Origin: Chelydra serpentina
Taxonomy: Eukaryota; Chordata; Testudines; Chelydridae
NCBI GenBank assembly: GCA_037349315.1
Contig: JBAIAC010000008.1
Coordinates: 121,518,001 to 121,582,000, forward strand
Length of the DNA: 64,000 nt
Direction of reading: 5' to 3'
Shown here: piece by piece, positions 33,403-45,484 of the stretch
Layout: each line of letters begins with the position of its first letter
Position numbering within the stretch: position 1 is the stretch's first letter
Translations under genes and position numbers: made by a program
Notes under the pieces: generated by a model
Database searches by the model: none
What the model saw: only the letters and a program-made list of their open reading frames with translations
Told to the model about the DNA's origin: nothing

Positions 33403-34149
33403 ATACCTGTATTCTCTCCAAACAACCATGCACATTTATGGTTATATAAGTGCTAAACAACTAGACTGTGTTAAGCATAAAAGCATGGCAAGATTAAAAA
33501 TCCCTAAGCAATGGTCTTGTTGGCAAAAAAAATTATGTGATGTAATAAGAACTTCTACATGTCTTTAGACAAGATATGCTTCAACAGAAATGACTCTTCC
33601 ACTGGAACATATGTGACTGGTTTTGTTTCTCAGTACTATCTCCTGCATCATTATTTCAGCTACAGAGGCAATAGACAATACATATTTCACAGCCGTTGCA
33701 GTTATGTTGCAAAAAAAAGGGAAAATTTTCCCTACAAGCAAAATGAGATTATGTGAGTAGCTCTAGTAATCCATGCTAAAAAGCCCCTACTCACTGCAGG
33801 CAACAGGCAGGCAGAAGAACAAATATAAAGAAACAATTCTGACCACAAGGGGCTGCTGCTAGTAAAGAAGAACTAGAAGAGACACTTCTCTAAAACTGAC
33901 ATACACTTCTCTAAAACTGAGCAAAAATTCCCCTTTTTGCAGAGATTAGCTTCAGTAATTTGCACAATTGGGCTGTAAAGAGAAATACCAAATAGCCTTA
34001 TTAGGAAGATGGAAAATAAGCCTATTGACTATTTTTACTCCATGGTCTTTAAAACATGGTCCCTAAAAACTGTTATCTGAGGTATTAGCATTGATCCTAT
34101 AACAAAAGGAATGGATCGATTTATAGGTGGTCACTTAGCAAACCTTTTT
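33403..34149. other. AT-rich DNA, nothing recognised
   Basis: A 65-aa frame at 33,559-33,756 has no domain. A short tandem duplication of 'gacatacacttctctaaaact' type occurs at about 33,880-33,920. Confidence 0.4.
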
Positions 34150-34765
34150 CACAAAGGCTCCCTCTTTTCTTTTCAAGAATTAGTCTGACTTTTGGCCTGA
34201 TGGACTTTTTTTGAAGAGACACAGGAGACCCTTTGTTAGAGATACCAATGGATTCATTCAGCTACTTTTTGTCCAGATTGATACTTTTGACACTCTCCAA
34301 AAAGGACAAATACAGGTGGTCCCAATACAGGTAAAATTTAAGGACTAAAGTTATTTTCCTCTTCTCATGTTGGACTGGGGTAGAAGGAATCTCTCTTGAT
34401 TAATGTGGAAACTGGAATTTTGGAAATATTTTTCTCAGGAACAATTTTGTCAGGGTGATACGTAACAAATGGATTTTTTCTATAAAATGCTGGGTTTTCT
34501 CCGACCCTTCTGGTTGATGTAACTGCAAGCAGAAATGGCATCTTCAGTGAAAGGAAATCTAAAAGAACTCTTGTGCCACCTTCCTTTTGAATCTGTCATT
34601 TGTACCAGATAAATTACGCTGCTGGAGAAGATCAAACAGAATTTGGACTTCATCTGCTGGACTAGTTTTAGAAAATGCCTTCAGATACCACAGGGAACAA
34701 ATAATGGCCAGATCCTCACATAACACTGAAGACTGAACCACAAAAATTTACCAGACACTGCAACA
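34150..34765 (-). mobile_element. Ancient DIRS/Ngaro-like tyrosine recombinase fragment
   Basis: Minus-strand translation aligns by eye to the recombinase of the DIRS at 27.5 kb. 'WYLKAFSKTSPADEVQILFD' (34,620-34,700) corresponds to 'WFLKGLDHL...PQWDLNLVL', and an 'FHINQERFLLPQ' stretch (near 34,390) corresponds to the block after the first catalytic Arg. Frameshifts and stops are dense, and the catalytic residues are not recoverable. It is more diverged than the 44 kb copy and could belong to a different DIRS lineage. Confidence 0.55.
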
Positions 34766-35280
34766 AAAAAACCAACCCCAAAAATAAAACACACTTGGTT
34801 GACCTTTGCCATAATGCGTGACAATGAGAGAGCTTTTTCTCACCTGTCCAAAAAACAAAAAAAAACCTTACTCCCCCTTGGTTCCGTAGCTCCTGAAGAT
34901 GTTGGAGAGGATCTGTTATATACAAAAGAGAAGGTGCATACATAGCTTTCAGACATAACAGGCTAGAAACAGAGCAGCCAAACCAAAACTTCTATGATAG
35001 GCTGCCAAAGCAAAAACTAGACATTCAGTGACAAAGAAATCCAGGGAAACAAGCCTCAAACAAGATTATATTAAAAGGTGGATCACAAGGTTTTTGGCCA
35101 AATGCTTTTGGAAGCAGCAAGTTGGAATTCGGACATGAGGGAAGTGTTGCTGCGCCCCTGAGAACCAATGCCTTGGGCTCTTGTCAACTTTGTTGGCAGT
35201 GTGAAAAAGACAAATGCAGCAGCCCTAGCAAGGAGTCTTGAGAAAATAGTAACAGCAGCCGAAACAATCCCTAGTCCTTC
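34766..35280. other. Unassigned sequence beside DIRS fragment
   Basis: Two minus-strand frames of 75 and 68 aa (34,716-34,943 and 35,083-35,289) show no recognisable domain. They could be further decayed parts of the adjacent element. Confidence 0.35.
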
Positions 35281-35529
35281 TGACTGCACTGGAGATGGAA
35301 TGCAATGAAATAAATGTTGAGAACAAAATGTATGATAATCGGTTAGAGAACATCTATGTCACCTTTGAAGACTGGAAATGACAGTGACAGGATGATGTGA
35401 TCTTTGATATGTACAATGACATCATTAAAAATGTAGAGGGGGGAAACAGAAGGTCAGGTCCTGAAGAGCTGTTGACCAACATTGTATCTCGCCACAAGAT
35501 CCAACAATGGAAGTGCATACGTCAGAAAT

Positions 35530-35935
35530 CAGGGCCTGCAGCAGCGCTAATCTCCAGGTGCCCTACAGCAGGCTGGAAGCAGACTACCTGATTGGCCATG
35601 TCAGCTGATTGGCTACAAGGGCAAGCTGGCTGCCGCTCTTAAGCCAGCAGCAGCAGCAGCTCCTCACTGGCTGCTCAATGCTCTGGCCCACCACTGTGTG
35701 GGCTCCTGTGTTACCTCGTTCCTCCTACTCCTGATTTGCATCCAGCCTTGCCTCCATCCTGTCCCGCCCTGAACCCTCTTTATCTGCTATCCTGCTCTCT
35801 CCAGTCCCTGCTCTCCAATTTGACCCTTGGCTTTGGCTCCTGACTATGGGCTCCAGCTTGACCCTTGGCTCCAGCTTCTGACTACTGACTCAGACCACGA
35901 AGCCTAACGCCCACTCTGACCATGAGGCTAGACTG
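35530..35935 (+). mobile_element. LTR-like fragment with Pro/Thr-type CT-rich repeats
   Basis: Contains 'cctgattggccatgtcagct', 'gctcttaagccagcagcag', then repeated 'gacccttggct' and 'ctcctgacta' units, and ends near 'gaccatgaggctagactg'. This order resembles turtle LTR elements whose R/U5 is built from 'ttgacccttggctcc' repeats. The ends and a target duplication are not resolved. Confidence 0.5.
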
Positions 35936-35939
35936 GCCT

Positions 35940-36125
35940 CGTCCTGGTCAGCTGACTGAGTTCCTGGATGATCTACCAGCAAGACTGCTCTCATCAAGTT
36001 CTTATGCGATGAATGGAAAAAAAGCCCATTTCCTGGAGAAAATAGGTGAGAAAACGATGTATGTGACATGCCAGGAACACTGTGACAAGCTTGCCAGAGA
36101 AGGGGCATCAAACTTTCTTTAGTAG
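35940..36125 (+). pseudogene. Possible upstream remnant of the Cys-rich protein gene at 37.7 kb
   Basis: The frame reads 'SSSSYAMNGKKAHFLEKIGE' then 'CQEHCDKLAREG', ending at a stop near 36,121. The 'N.KK..FL..IGE' pattern resembles the middle part of the uncharacterised protein family suggested for 37,697-38,209. The solo LTR at 36,314-37,460 would separate the two parts. The link is weak and was made from memory of the family's general layout. Confidence 0.35.
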
Positions 36126-36313
36126 TCCTCTTCACAAGAAGAGGCAGACACTCAGATGTGACATGCTAAGCATGCATCGAATAACCATGAATCAGTTATT
36201 ACTGTATCTGAGGTCACTGATGTGCTAATTCTTACCCTTGATTTCTTCAGGGACGTCAGCAAAATTTATGTAAGATTTGGTACTAAAAATTGAATGAGTT
36301 ATACAGATGTAAG

Positions 36314-37460
36314 TGTGACGGGTTCCCCCTGGGGTGCCACTTGGAACTGGGGTACCACTGAGCCTGCCTGACCCACCAGCCTGGGCTCCCTTTCACACTG
36401 TGGTGCTGTGATAAGTTGCCAAACTCTCCAAGCTTTGCTCTTTCACCAGCATACGCACAAATAGGGTCACACCCAGCTTCACATACAGATACTGAGATTA
36501 GCTCTGCATGGGAAGGCTCAGCTAAGGCACCTCCCAGTTGCTAAGGCACACCTCCCCTTCCCCTCCCCCCCCACCCAGAGTGTAAACCCAAAATTATACC
36601 GTTTTGTGCTGCACATGGAACTGTACAGCATAGACTCTCAAAATTCACCCCTCCCTCAATGTGGAGAGAGAGAGATGCAACAGCTTTCTGCCCCAAGTTA
36701 TAACTCCCACACACTGATTTTAGACAAAACAAAAACAAGTTTATTAACTACAAAAGATCGATTAAGTGATTATAAGTGACAGCAAACAGATCAAAGCAGG
36801 TTACCTTAGTAAATAAACAAAACTGCAAGCTGATCTTAACACACTAGGATAGGTAGGATATGAATTAACAAATTCTCACTCTGAGTGATATACAGGCTGG
36901 CAGAGTCTTAAGGCACAAGTTGCCTTGGCTTTCCCAGGTTTCCATACACAGGCTTAAAATCACTCTAGCCTGGGACCATTACTTCCCACAGTTCAGTTCT
37001 TGCCCCTTAGGCCTTTTCAGGTGTGTTGTTGTAGTGAGAGTGAGGTCTCATCATATCATTTCCCCCTTTTATATCTTCTTCCCACTTGCTGGAAAGCTCT
37101 TTTGCTGCGACCTGGGTCAAACAGTAGCGCTATCTCTGAGAGGTTTCTACTGTACACAGTTCCTGGGATAATCCTTGTGCTTGTGTGCATTTCCTCAATA
37201 AGCCATTAACATTGTTTGGCCTTTTTGCTGTTGTACCTGAAAGGCTGTTTGTGGGTGTTTTCAACCTCACAACATGTTTCAGTAACACATACATAGTCAA
37301 ACTTCATAGCGTCACATACGACGACAGCACATACAATCCAACGAGATATTAATGTCTAGCAGATCAAGACTTTTAGCATGATACCTCGTAAGGCATGCTT
37401 TGTACAAAATATATCCTAATTACACAACAGTGGTGAATATTGGGGTGCTGGGGTGTCACA
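36314..37460 (-). mobile_element. Solo LTR of an endogenous retrovirus-like element
   Basis: A 1,147-bp unit starts 'tgtgacgggttccccctggg' and ends 'ggggtgctggggtgtcaca', with TGTGAC/GTCACA ends. It is flanked by 'gtaag' (36,309-36,313) and 'ataag' (37,461-37,465), a 4 of 5 match. On the minus strand an AATAAA signal falls at 36,740-36,745, so transcription in that direction is more likely. No internal coding region or partner LTR is present in the window. Small frames inside are not genes. Confidence 0.75.
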
Positions 37461-37696
37461 ATAAGCAAACTTGGCATATCACTAGGAAAGGAAGTCTGCA
37501 GAATCACGGGTGTGATTCTATTAGTGCATTTGCAGGACGTGGGAAAGTGACTGACAAAGTTGATCACTAGAGAAGAAGCTCCTCCGAGAGCACTGCTGGA
37601 GCAACGGCGACACTGGGTCTCGTCTGCAGATCTCTTTCTTCTTCTTCTTTAGGAATTCACCTGTAGACTATATCAGCTCAGTCAAGTATAACAGAG

Positions 37697-38209
37697 GTGA
37701 ATGTGCTAAGATATGAGCTGTTCCAAACTAAGGAGGGAGATATTAAATATGGCCAGCTCTCTCCATGCAAAGACTACCTCTACCTCCATGCTCAGTATGG
37801 CATTGACCAGGCTACTGCCTGGCATAGGAGCCTGGAGAAGTATGCTGTCATACCCAGCCCTGAAACAGGGTCTAGCTGGGTCATGGAGGAGGGTGAGTTG
37901 ACAAAAGAATGGATGAATGGCCTACCTGCTCCTGAGGTATTCTTGCAGTTGATGACTTGTACGTGCATCAAAGAACGAAAACGACTTGATTGCCAGTGCC
38001 TTGCAAATGGATTCAAATGCTCTCCAGAACATAGGATGAAAACATGTGAAAGCATGAATGAAGATGAGCACGATGTAACAGTATGGAGGACAGGTCAGAT
38101 GAGGAAGATAATGATACAAATGGAGATGACATTCCAGTCAGATGCTGTATACCAGATTGTTAGTGGGTTATTCATTTTATATTATTGTGGGCTTGATATG
38201 TCAATGTAG
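37697..38209 (+). CDS. Cys-rich open frame resembling a repeat-associated uncharacterised protein family
   Basis: 170 codons without a stop. Residues about 20-100 read 'GQLSPCKDYLYLHAQYGIDQ', 'ATAWHRSLEKYAVIPSPETG', 'GELTKEWMNGLPAPEVFLQL' and then a C-x-C cluster, 'MTCTCIKERKRLDCQCLANG', with 'FKCSPEHRMKTC'. I recognise this layout (LPPC.D.L..H..RA..Q...W..SL, W....PAP..LL, then CxC...CxCxxxGxxC) from long proteins of unknown function, common in multi-copy loci of invertebrates and vertebrates and probably transposon-borne. From about residue 120 it departs from that pattern and becomes AT-rich. It lacks a good upstream context and sits between an LTR and AT-rich DNA, so it is probably a truncated 3' remnant. 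Function unknown. Confidence 0.45.
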   Translation: MNVLRYELFQTKEGDIKYGQLSPCKDYLYLHAQYGIDQATAWHRSLEKYAVIPSPETGSSWVMEEGELTKEWMNGLPAPEVFLQLMTCTCIKERKRLDCQCLANGFKCSPEHRMKTCESMNEDEHDVTVWRTGQMRKIMIQMEMTFQSDAVYQIVSGLFILYYCGLDMSM

Positions 38210-38439
38210 ATATGGCAGAACGTACAACAACATTAGTGGCACTGAAAAAAGTTTCAAAAAACATGGAGAGAGAATTCTATTACATGATGTAGTATTTAGA
38301 TTATGGGAATGGTTTAATTATATATTTTGTCATTTTAGATTTGAAATTAATATGAAATTAAAATGCGCCTTTCTGCTTACTAATGAACAATGTGTTGAAC
38401 AAAATATAATCAAAGTGTGTTTCCTTTCATTTAAATAAT

Positions 38440-39325
38440 AATAATATAAGAAAAATCTGCATATTAGGAATTTTTAAAAAAATTAATGGCTAATTAAAAA
38501 TAACCAGGCTCAGTTCCACCACTAAGCAACTCTGCAGAAAGATCCACCTTAACTTTTTATAATCTATTGACATGAAGCTATTAAAAGGAGATTTTGCCCA
38601 CCAAAATGGTGCCAAGAGGCTATTTTTTAGATTTAGCTCATTGACTACAGAGGACATCCTGGGACCCGACAGTGGAACTCCCTTTTGGAAGTAAACAGAC
38701 AGAGACCACCAGCTCAGAGGTGCCCTGAAATCTGCAAACTTTAATTTCTTCCCCAGAAGTTGCAGGTTTTGGCCCCATTGTGAGAATACATGGAAAAATG
38801 TGGATCTACTGTGCAGTTAGGACAAAGGACTTAGTCAAAGCAAGTAGGAGCTGAAAAGTTTGCCTGGAAAAGGGTGAAAAGAGGCTAACAAGACATCCTA
38901 GTTGCTAGTGACATTTTTCATTAGCGAAAGAGATAAGCAAGTTCCCAGATGGACTTGCATGATGGTTCTCGGGATAGTAAGAACTGTGAGTCACCTTGTT
39001 ACCCCTCTGCCTCCAGCATGAGGGAGACTTGATTGTACTTAACTGGCTATCAGCTCCCTAACATCACCAGCCTGTTCGCCAACCAAGCACTCTTCTCGTG
39101 GCTATGGCAGCCCTTTCTTTGCTTTGTAGGTTCAACGCCCACTGAAGTGTTCCTCTGTAGTGTCCAGTCCCTTATCCACTGAACACACATAAAAATACCA
39201 GGTCTGCTGTCCCCAAAGAAAATATTGTACACGCCAGCTTGTATGATTCAACTCAAGATCAACACTTTGTTTAACATCACAGCACTGAGATATATTTATA
39301 GTTAAAACAAGCTGTGATACAGCAT
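38440..39325. other. AT-rich DNA, nothing recognised
   Basis: Short frames only. No repeat boundary recognised. Confidence 0.4.
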
Positions 39326-39329
39326 AGCC

Positions 39330-39830
39330 AGAAGGCAGCAGGAAAGTGATAGGGGAGAAGCCTTATTCCCTGTAGAGGGAAGGAAGGTTACTATAGATTA
39401 ATTAAAAACAACTGAAGCCAATTAGAGTCACCTGATAAACCCCCCCTGCTTCAATCAGCCAGAAAAAAGGAGTTGTAGCAGAGTGGTTTGGTGTTGGAGC
39501 AGAGAGCAGTTTGGAGAAGTGGGGCTGGCTAGAAGACCAAGACCGTAGGTAAAGAGACACCTGGCTTGTGCAGAGAGAGGGCAGGAAGCCCCACAAGCTG
39601 AAGAGCAGGAGAGGGAAGTTGCCCAGGGGAAGAAAGCACTAGTTCAAGTGGTTTGCCACTATCCCTAGGGCCCCCGGGCTGGGACCCGGAGTAGAGGGCG
39701 GCCCTGGGTCCCTCCCTCTCCCTTACCCTTTCTCTGGGTCACTAATGGATGGTAGATACCCTAGTTCAGGGGCAGGAAACTGTGCCCTGAGCCCCCCACA
39801 AGAAGAGGAAGCGCAGGATCCATCATAATC
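39330..39830 (+). mobile_element. Gypsy/ERV-type LTR fragment
   Basis: Order of landmarks: 'aactgaagccaattagagtc', 'cctgataaacccc', 'agcagagagcagtttggaga', 'aggaagccccacaagctgaa', then 'gggcccccgggctgggaccc' and 'ggagtagagggcggccctgg'. The last two, with the purine-rich middle, are characteristic of a common turtle LTR family. No TG/CA ends or target duplication were resolved, so the copy is truncated or diverged. Confidence 0.55.
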
Positions 39831-40965
39831 ATGCCGGCAATTTGCCACAAAGTATATTACCAAAGATTCAAGCGATAGTGAGTAAGGCTACTGGAAACAA
39901 ATTGTTCCATAATAAACAAAATCAAACACACTTTCTAGAGACTAAACTGAACAGGTTCATTTCCTGTCTAAAGATGTTTCTCAACCCCAATGTCATCTGC
40001 AATGTTTCAACCAAGGCTAATGGTGAACTCATGAATGTAAATACGCTGTCTATTTACTTCCTAGGTACAGGATAAAAGAGTGATTTTGTTGCCTTCTACT
40101 TATATCCCCCAAAATTCATTGTCTGTACCACCTATGGCTTATTTTTCCTGTGTACTGCTTCCCTTTTGATTTCACACCTCTACACGCTGTGTTAAGCTTA
40201 CAAGGAAATTTACATCCGACAGAGACATGGATGAATAAATAGCGCTTGTCTGACAGAAAATCTGTTTGTTAACTCTGCCACAAAACAGACTTTAAAACAT
40301 ATTTTCAGCATATGCATGACCAGTGTGACCCTGGCTTTCATTTAAAACCACACATGACATTCTTTGATGACCCAGAATGTGCATATTAGAAACAGGACAT
40401 TCCTGTAACTCCCTTGCCAGTGGACTTTAAGGGGTTCTTGAGTTACAACTTGATCCTGTGGTGGTTCTGTAGTACGCTTAAGGATTTAGGATAATAAGCC
40501 CCTGCGAAAGATGGTAGCATGCTTTTAACAAAATGCAAGCTTTTTAAAGTGATTCAGCTTTTACCTGCCAATTACGTAAATATGCTAGAACTTTAAACCC
40601 GTCCCAGTAAAGGTTGCATAATGCAACAGTCAGAGGGCCGCATTCTTTAGTAAGTTGCAGCCTCTTTGCAACTCCTCCCTGTGGATTCTGGTAGAGCCAA
40701 CGTATCTAGCTCTAGTGGCACAGAGTCAATGAGCCAGAGAACAGAAGGCATAACCAAGATCTCTTATGCCCCAGGGGCCGTTAGCAGCAGTCATGTTGCT
40801 TCAGTGGGGCTTTGAGGGCACTCAGTACCTTGTAGGATCAGGCTCATGTGACTTAGATCAGTTGAAACTGCACAAATATTTTATGATACAACCAGTACAC
40901 AACATTTGTAAAAAATTGCACATAAGCTAAAGAATAGATTCTAGTTGTCCTTTGATGATTAGTGC
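39831..40965. other. AT-rich DNA, nothing recognised
   Basis: A 77-aa frame at 39,842-40,075 has no domain. Confidence 0.4.
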
Positions 40966-40969
40966 TTGT

Positions 40970-41480
40970 TAAGATGCAATCTTAACTCTGCAGCAGTAAC
41001 AGTTTATTTCACATTCCCACCTCCTCCTCTCTGCCAACAATGCCAGCTTCATTATCTGTTTGTCCATTCTCCCACCACAGCATGATCATTTTCTTCCATG
41101 CTGTGCCCCTACATCCCTCCAGAACTGATTGTAAAGCAACCAGCCTTAATCTCATTCAACCCCTCTCCTTAAAATCCAGTACTCCTCCACACCTAGTCAT
41201 GTCAGCTAGACAGATAGCCACTTACTATGCGAGTGCAGGGGTGGGATTGGTGGGGGAAGGGGAGAGGAAGAGGAACACTCAACTTCAACATGCTTGCAGT
41301 ATTACAATAACACTTGAGTAGTAACCATGCAATCATGTCTTTGCTTCACACCCCCCCACCCATCTCAACCATCTCTGTTACCCTCTCATTGGATTATGTC
41401 TAATATTAGTCTGTAAATTCCTCAATTTTGGGAGATGCCTAGGCATGCGTTTGTGTTTGGTTAAACAACAAACAAAAATA
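40970..41480 (+). mobile_element. Candidate LINE 3'-region relic
   Basis: A pyrimidine-rich 'cccacctcctcctctctgcc' segment and a 'ctccagaactgattgtaaag' segment are followed by 'tctgtaaattcctcaatttt' and 'gggagatgcctaggca'. This resembles the 3' part of L3-like LINEs in amniotes. No frame survives. Low certainty. Confidence 0.3.
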
Positions 41481-43005
41481 CCAACCAATCGCTCTGGAAA
41501 GATGAGATGTACCACTTATTGTAAAAACGATGTTTTCTGTTGTATTCAGCTTTCCTTTTACTTCAGTTTAAATTACCAGTTAAAAGTGTTAAGAGAAAAA
41601 TAATTTTAATTATCAAAAATAAAAGTTGATTTGTGGCAACGGTTTCTACACACAGTCCTCAAATCTTCAAAAGCAGGAAAAAAAGATACAGAATGATTTT
41701 AAAGCACATCGTGGTTAATGCTGATGACTGCTGTATTTCTTGGTACACTTAAGCAGTAAGATACAATGGCACATCATGCTGAGATTGCAATGCTCGAGGT
41801 GCATCATTAGGCTTGAAGCAGAGGCAAAACACCACAACCACCCAAGTGGTGGCAATTTCCCAGAATGACACACCCATGAGTTTCCTATTGCAATTATGAA
41901 TTGACTTCAGTAGTGCTAATATGTTTTAAATAACTGTAATAAAGAATAATTTATTGAGCATATTTATATCATCCCTAATCCCACAGCCAAGAAAAAAAAC
42001 TGGGAGGAGAAAGTTCCTTGTAGACTTAAAAAATGAAAATAGTAGAAAGGCATCATCAATGGTTTCTGCTATTTTCTTTCTCCACATTCCTATATATACA
42101 TTGTAGGCAGGATTCTCACAAGATTTTAGTGAAGAGTGGAGGATAAGTAATTAATTTTCCACTTGATCTGTCAAGGGCTTTGGTTAAGACACTATATAAC
42201 ATGCTAAAAACTATTTTTGATAAGAATAATATTATTTTACCATTGCCTTAGGATAATATAGAAGAGGGAGAAGTTTTTCAGGAAAGAAATTGTGCAGTGG
42301 TCTGTCACCCACTAGAACTCTGGAGAAACTCCAAATATAAAATGACAGACTTCAGGACACAATGGACTGCTAAAGCTTGACGGTAGTTTAACAGTCCTTG
42401 CCGCCTGTGTTTCAAATCACACCAGTCAGGGAAGCCATTAGAAGTCTGCAGCGAGCCACAGAATTCTCCCTCTGTTACTGCAGCAAACATTATTTCTTAT
42501 TTAGCAGTGCCAACTTTAATCTCCACACAAGAAGAACTGTAACATTTAGCAGGAAACAGAAAATAGAATTGTGGTTTGGGTAATTCTTCTGTTACTTTGA
42601 TATAACTATAATTGTTCTTACAGTAGAGGTCTAACAGATCTGATCTCAAGCCCTTGTGGGGAAAAAAGTTTAACCTATAGTTCATTTTTCAATTAGGCCA
42701 ACCCAGGTGCAAACTAGACCAAAGCCAGGTAGAAAGCCGCTTTTGATACCCACTCTTCTGATAAGCCTCTTATTAATGTTTTCTTTATTACTGTAATTTC
42801 TTCCTTCATGGTATCTGTAAGTTCCAGTTCTCCAACTAAAATCTATCCAAAATTCAGCAGGCAGCCTATTACTTCATCCACCAAAAATAGAATAATCATG
42901 CCTCCCTTCTGATCCTCAGAAATGTTGTTTCCTTTACATTTTTATAAGCCGGCACAAGGTGTCCTTTCCAGTCTAAAATCTTCCATGGACAAACCTCTCA
43001 CCCCA
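41481..43005. other. AT-rich DNA, nothing recognised
   Basis: Overlapping 61-62-aa frames at 42,305-42,685 are on different strands and look random. Confidence 0.4.
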
Positions 43006-43007
43006 CA

Positions 43008-43152
43008 CTTTTATTGCCCCAATTCAGCACAACACTTAAGCATGTGCTTAAAGTTAAATATCGGAATAATCCTTATTGTCTTCAATAGGACTATTCACAT
43101 ACTGAAAAGTAAATCACATGCTTGAGTTTGCTTTGCTGAATTAGGGCCTAAA
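43008..43152. repeat. Palindromic MITE (second copy)
   Basis: The arms 'gccccaattcagcacaacac' and 'tttgctttgctgaattaggg' enclose 'ttaagcatgtgcttaaagtt' and an inverted 'aaatcacatgcttgag'. Same family as 22,004-22,156. Confidence 0.55.
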
Positions 43153-44040
43153 CCTAAACTCTGAAGACTAAACCTAGTTCCAAGGATATCAAAAATCAAA
43201 CTTCTTCCTATTCCTCCTCCCAGGCTCTGTAGCTGGCTGTCATTTCTTTTCCCACCATCCCAGAATAGCAGCCATTAGGTTCCACTTCTAGCTGTCTCCC
43301 TGACTCTTCTAATGTTAGCTCCAAATCCATTTTCTAACTAAACAAACAAAACCTATTGTTTTTAAGCCTCCTAGCTTTACTGCTTTCCCCCAAGACATTG
43401 ATACAGAACGATCATAACTGTACCACATAGTTACAATATAAAATATAGCATCTGTATATGATACGTGTTACTGGTATTCACACATGTAAATTATATATTC
43501 TCTGTCAACTTTTTGTGATTGGACATTTTGTAGGGAAAAATCCTCTGCAAATGTAAATTGAATTGTCTATTTCTGATACAATATAAGATGTTACATATCA
43601 CAAATTAACTTACGGTATGAAATCTTGCTATAAAATCAATAAGCCTACATTTTGGTTTATATTAGTATTGTTTATATGTAGATTCTTTCAATCATGAATA
43701 AATACATTCAAGGCCACAAACTAATCAGCAACCTTTTTTTTTCCCTCCTGACTAGTATCTTGAAAGACAATGGTAATCTTATTTTATGATTAAAAAATAC
43801 TGTAGTTAAGAACATTACCAGAAGAAAAGCTTTTCTTGGTAAACAGACTATCGCAGGGATTCCAGAGTCTCGCTCAGATATGGAGAGAGAACCACACACA
43901 TTCTGAAACTAAACATTAAAAAAAGCCCAACAACTTTTGCTAAAGTATTCAAAAATCTTTATATTTGACTGCAAGTGAAACAATTGTCTCGGGAAATAAA
44001 GACAATTGAAATATCTGTTCTAGATAACAAAGGCAGGCTT
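43153..44040. other. AT-rich DNA, nothing recognised
   Basis: No repeat or coding signature recognised. Confidence 0.4.
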
Positions 44041-44758
44041 ACTCGCGCTGTAGTTACTTGCATTCTTCAAGATATATTGTCCCTATGTTTAGTGCATTTC
44101 AGGTTGCACATGCACCGTGTGCACCCAGGACCATAGGATTTCTTTAGCAGTGTCCATGTGGTCCATGCCTGTGCCCCCACTCTCTTCCTAGTCCACAACA
44201 AGAGAATAAAGGAGGCTGCTGGACTGCTGACATCTTCGTTTCTTCTCCTCTGCCAGTCCCAGAGGGGAAACCAGGGAGTAAGGAGGGAGGACAGGTAGTG
44301 CAATACACATAGCGACAAACACATCTCAAAGAACTCTGGTTACTATAAGATGAGTAACCCCTCCTACTTCAAGTGATTGCCCCTATGTGTCGGGCACGTC
44401 AGGTGATTCACAAACAGTGCCCCTTTAAGTAGGTGGGTGCCTGGAATCCTATGACACGGCAGACTGCAGAACTGCCCTGCCTAGAGAGGCAACAGAAGCA
44501 GCTCCTTGCAACAGTGCATAGTGTTTACTAAAACTGTGTGTCTGGAACTCCAAGTTGTTGCTCTGCAGATGTCAGTAAGAGGAAGATGTCTAAGGAAGCT
44601 ACCAATGCTGCCTGAGTTCTAGTCGAGTGAGTTCTCACGCTGCCCCTATTCACCTTGTAGCAGGGAAGGATGCACTCTGAAATCCATTTCAATAGCCTCT
44701 GGGAGGAGACAGCTTCTCATTTCACACCTTCCATGAAAAAAACAAAACTAGTTGACTT

Positions 44759-45061
44759 TTAAAGCAATGTTGTTCTTTGCAGGTAAAAGACAAGAGCCCT
44801 GTGCATGTCCCTGCTGAAATGGGGCTTGGGGTAAAAAAAAACACAGGTAGATGGATACTCGGGTTGATGTGAAAGCTGGTACCACCTTAGGGACAAAAAC
44901 GTAGGATGTAGTCTCACGGATTCCTTGTCCTTGTGAAAAACTGGGTCAGTCATGAGTGCCCTGGCTCCCCAACTCTTCTGGCCAGCCTGATAGCAACCAG
45001 GAATGCTACTTTCATAGAAAGATGTAGTTAAAAAGCAGATACAAGGGGCCCCACCGGTCAC
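44759..45061 (-). pseudogene. DIRS recombinase fragment in the older copy
   Basis: 100 codons open. 'DPVFHKDKESVRLHPTFLSL' and 'RDMHRALVFYLQRTTLL' align to 'TVFHKDNVQLRPHPTFLLKV' and 'LDVRRALVFYLERT' of the recombinase at 27.5-28.5 kb. The part with the first catalytic Arg and the His/Arg/Tyr end are in other frames or lost. Confidence 0.75.
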
Positions 45062-45484
45062 TTACGGAGGGTTGTTAAAACAAGGTTCAAGTCCCCTTTC
45101 TACTGCTGCTCAGGATGGCCTGGACATGCATCAAACAGGCCTTCTCTAAATTTGACATCCATTCATATACCATGCCCTCAGGTGATGAATGACTGAATTG
45201 GGGTGGCAAGTCCATCCTTTGTCCTGGGTTAGTGTCTGGCATATTGGGGGAAGGTGGAGAGGAGGTTGGGTGGACAACTGCAAAAGCATAGGGCACCAAA
45301 ATTCTCAGGCCCAACTCGGCACTATGAGGATGACTTGTGCCTTGTCTTGTCTGATTTTCTGCAACACTCAAGGTAAGAGAATTGGGAGGAATGTGTACTA
45401 TTGGGCTCCTGTCCGCTGTATGAGAAACATAACCCAGAGAGTCTGGGCTGCAATCCATTCTTGAGCAGAACTCGTTGTCTTTGC

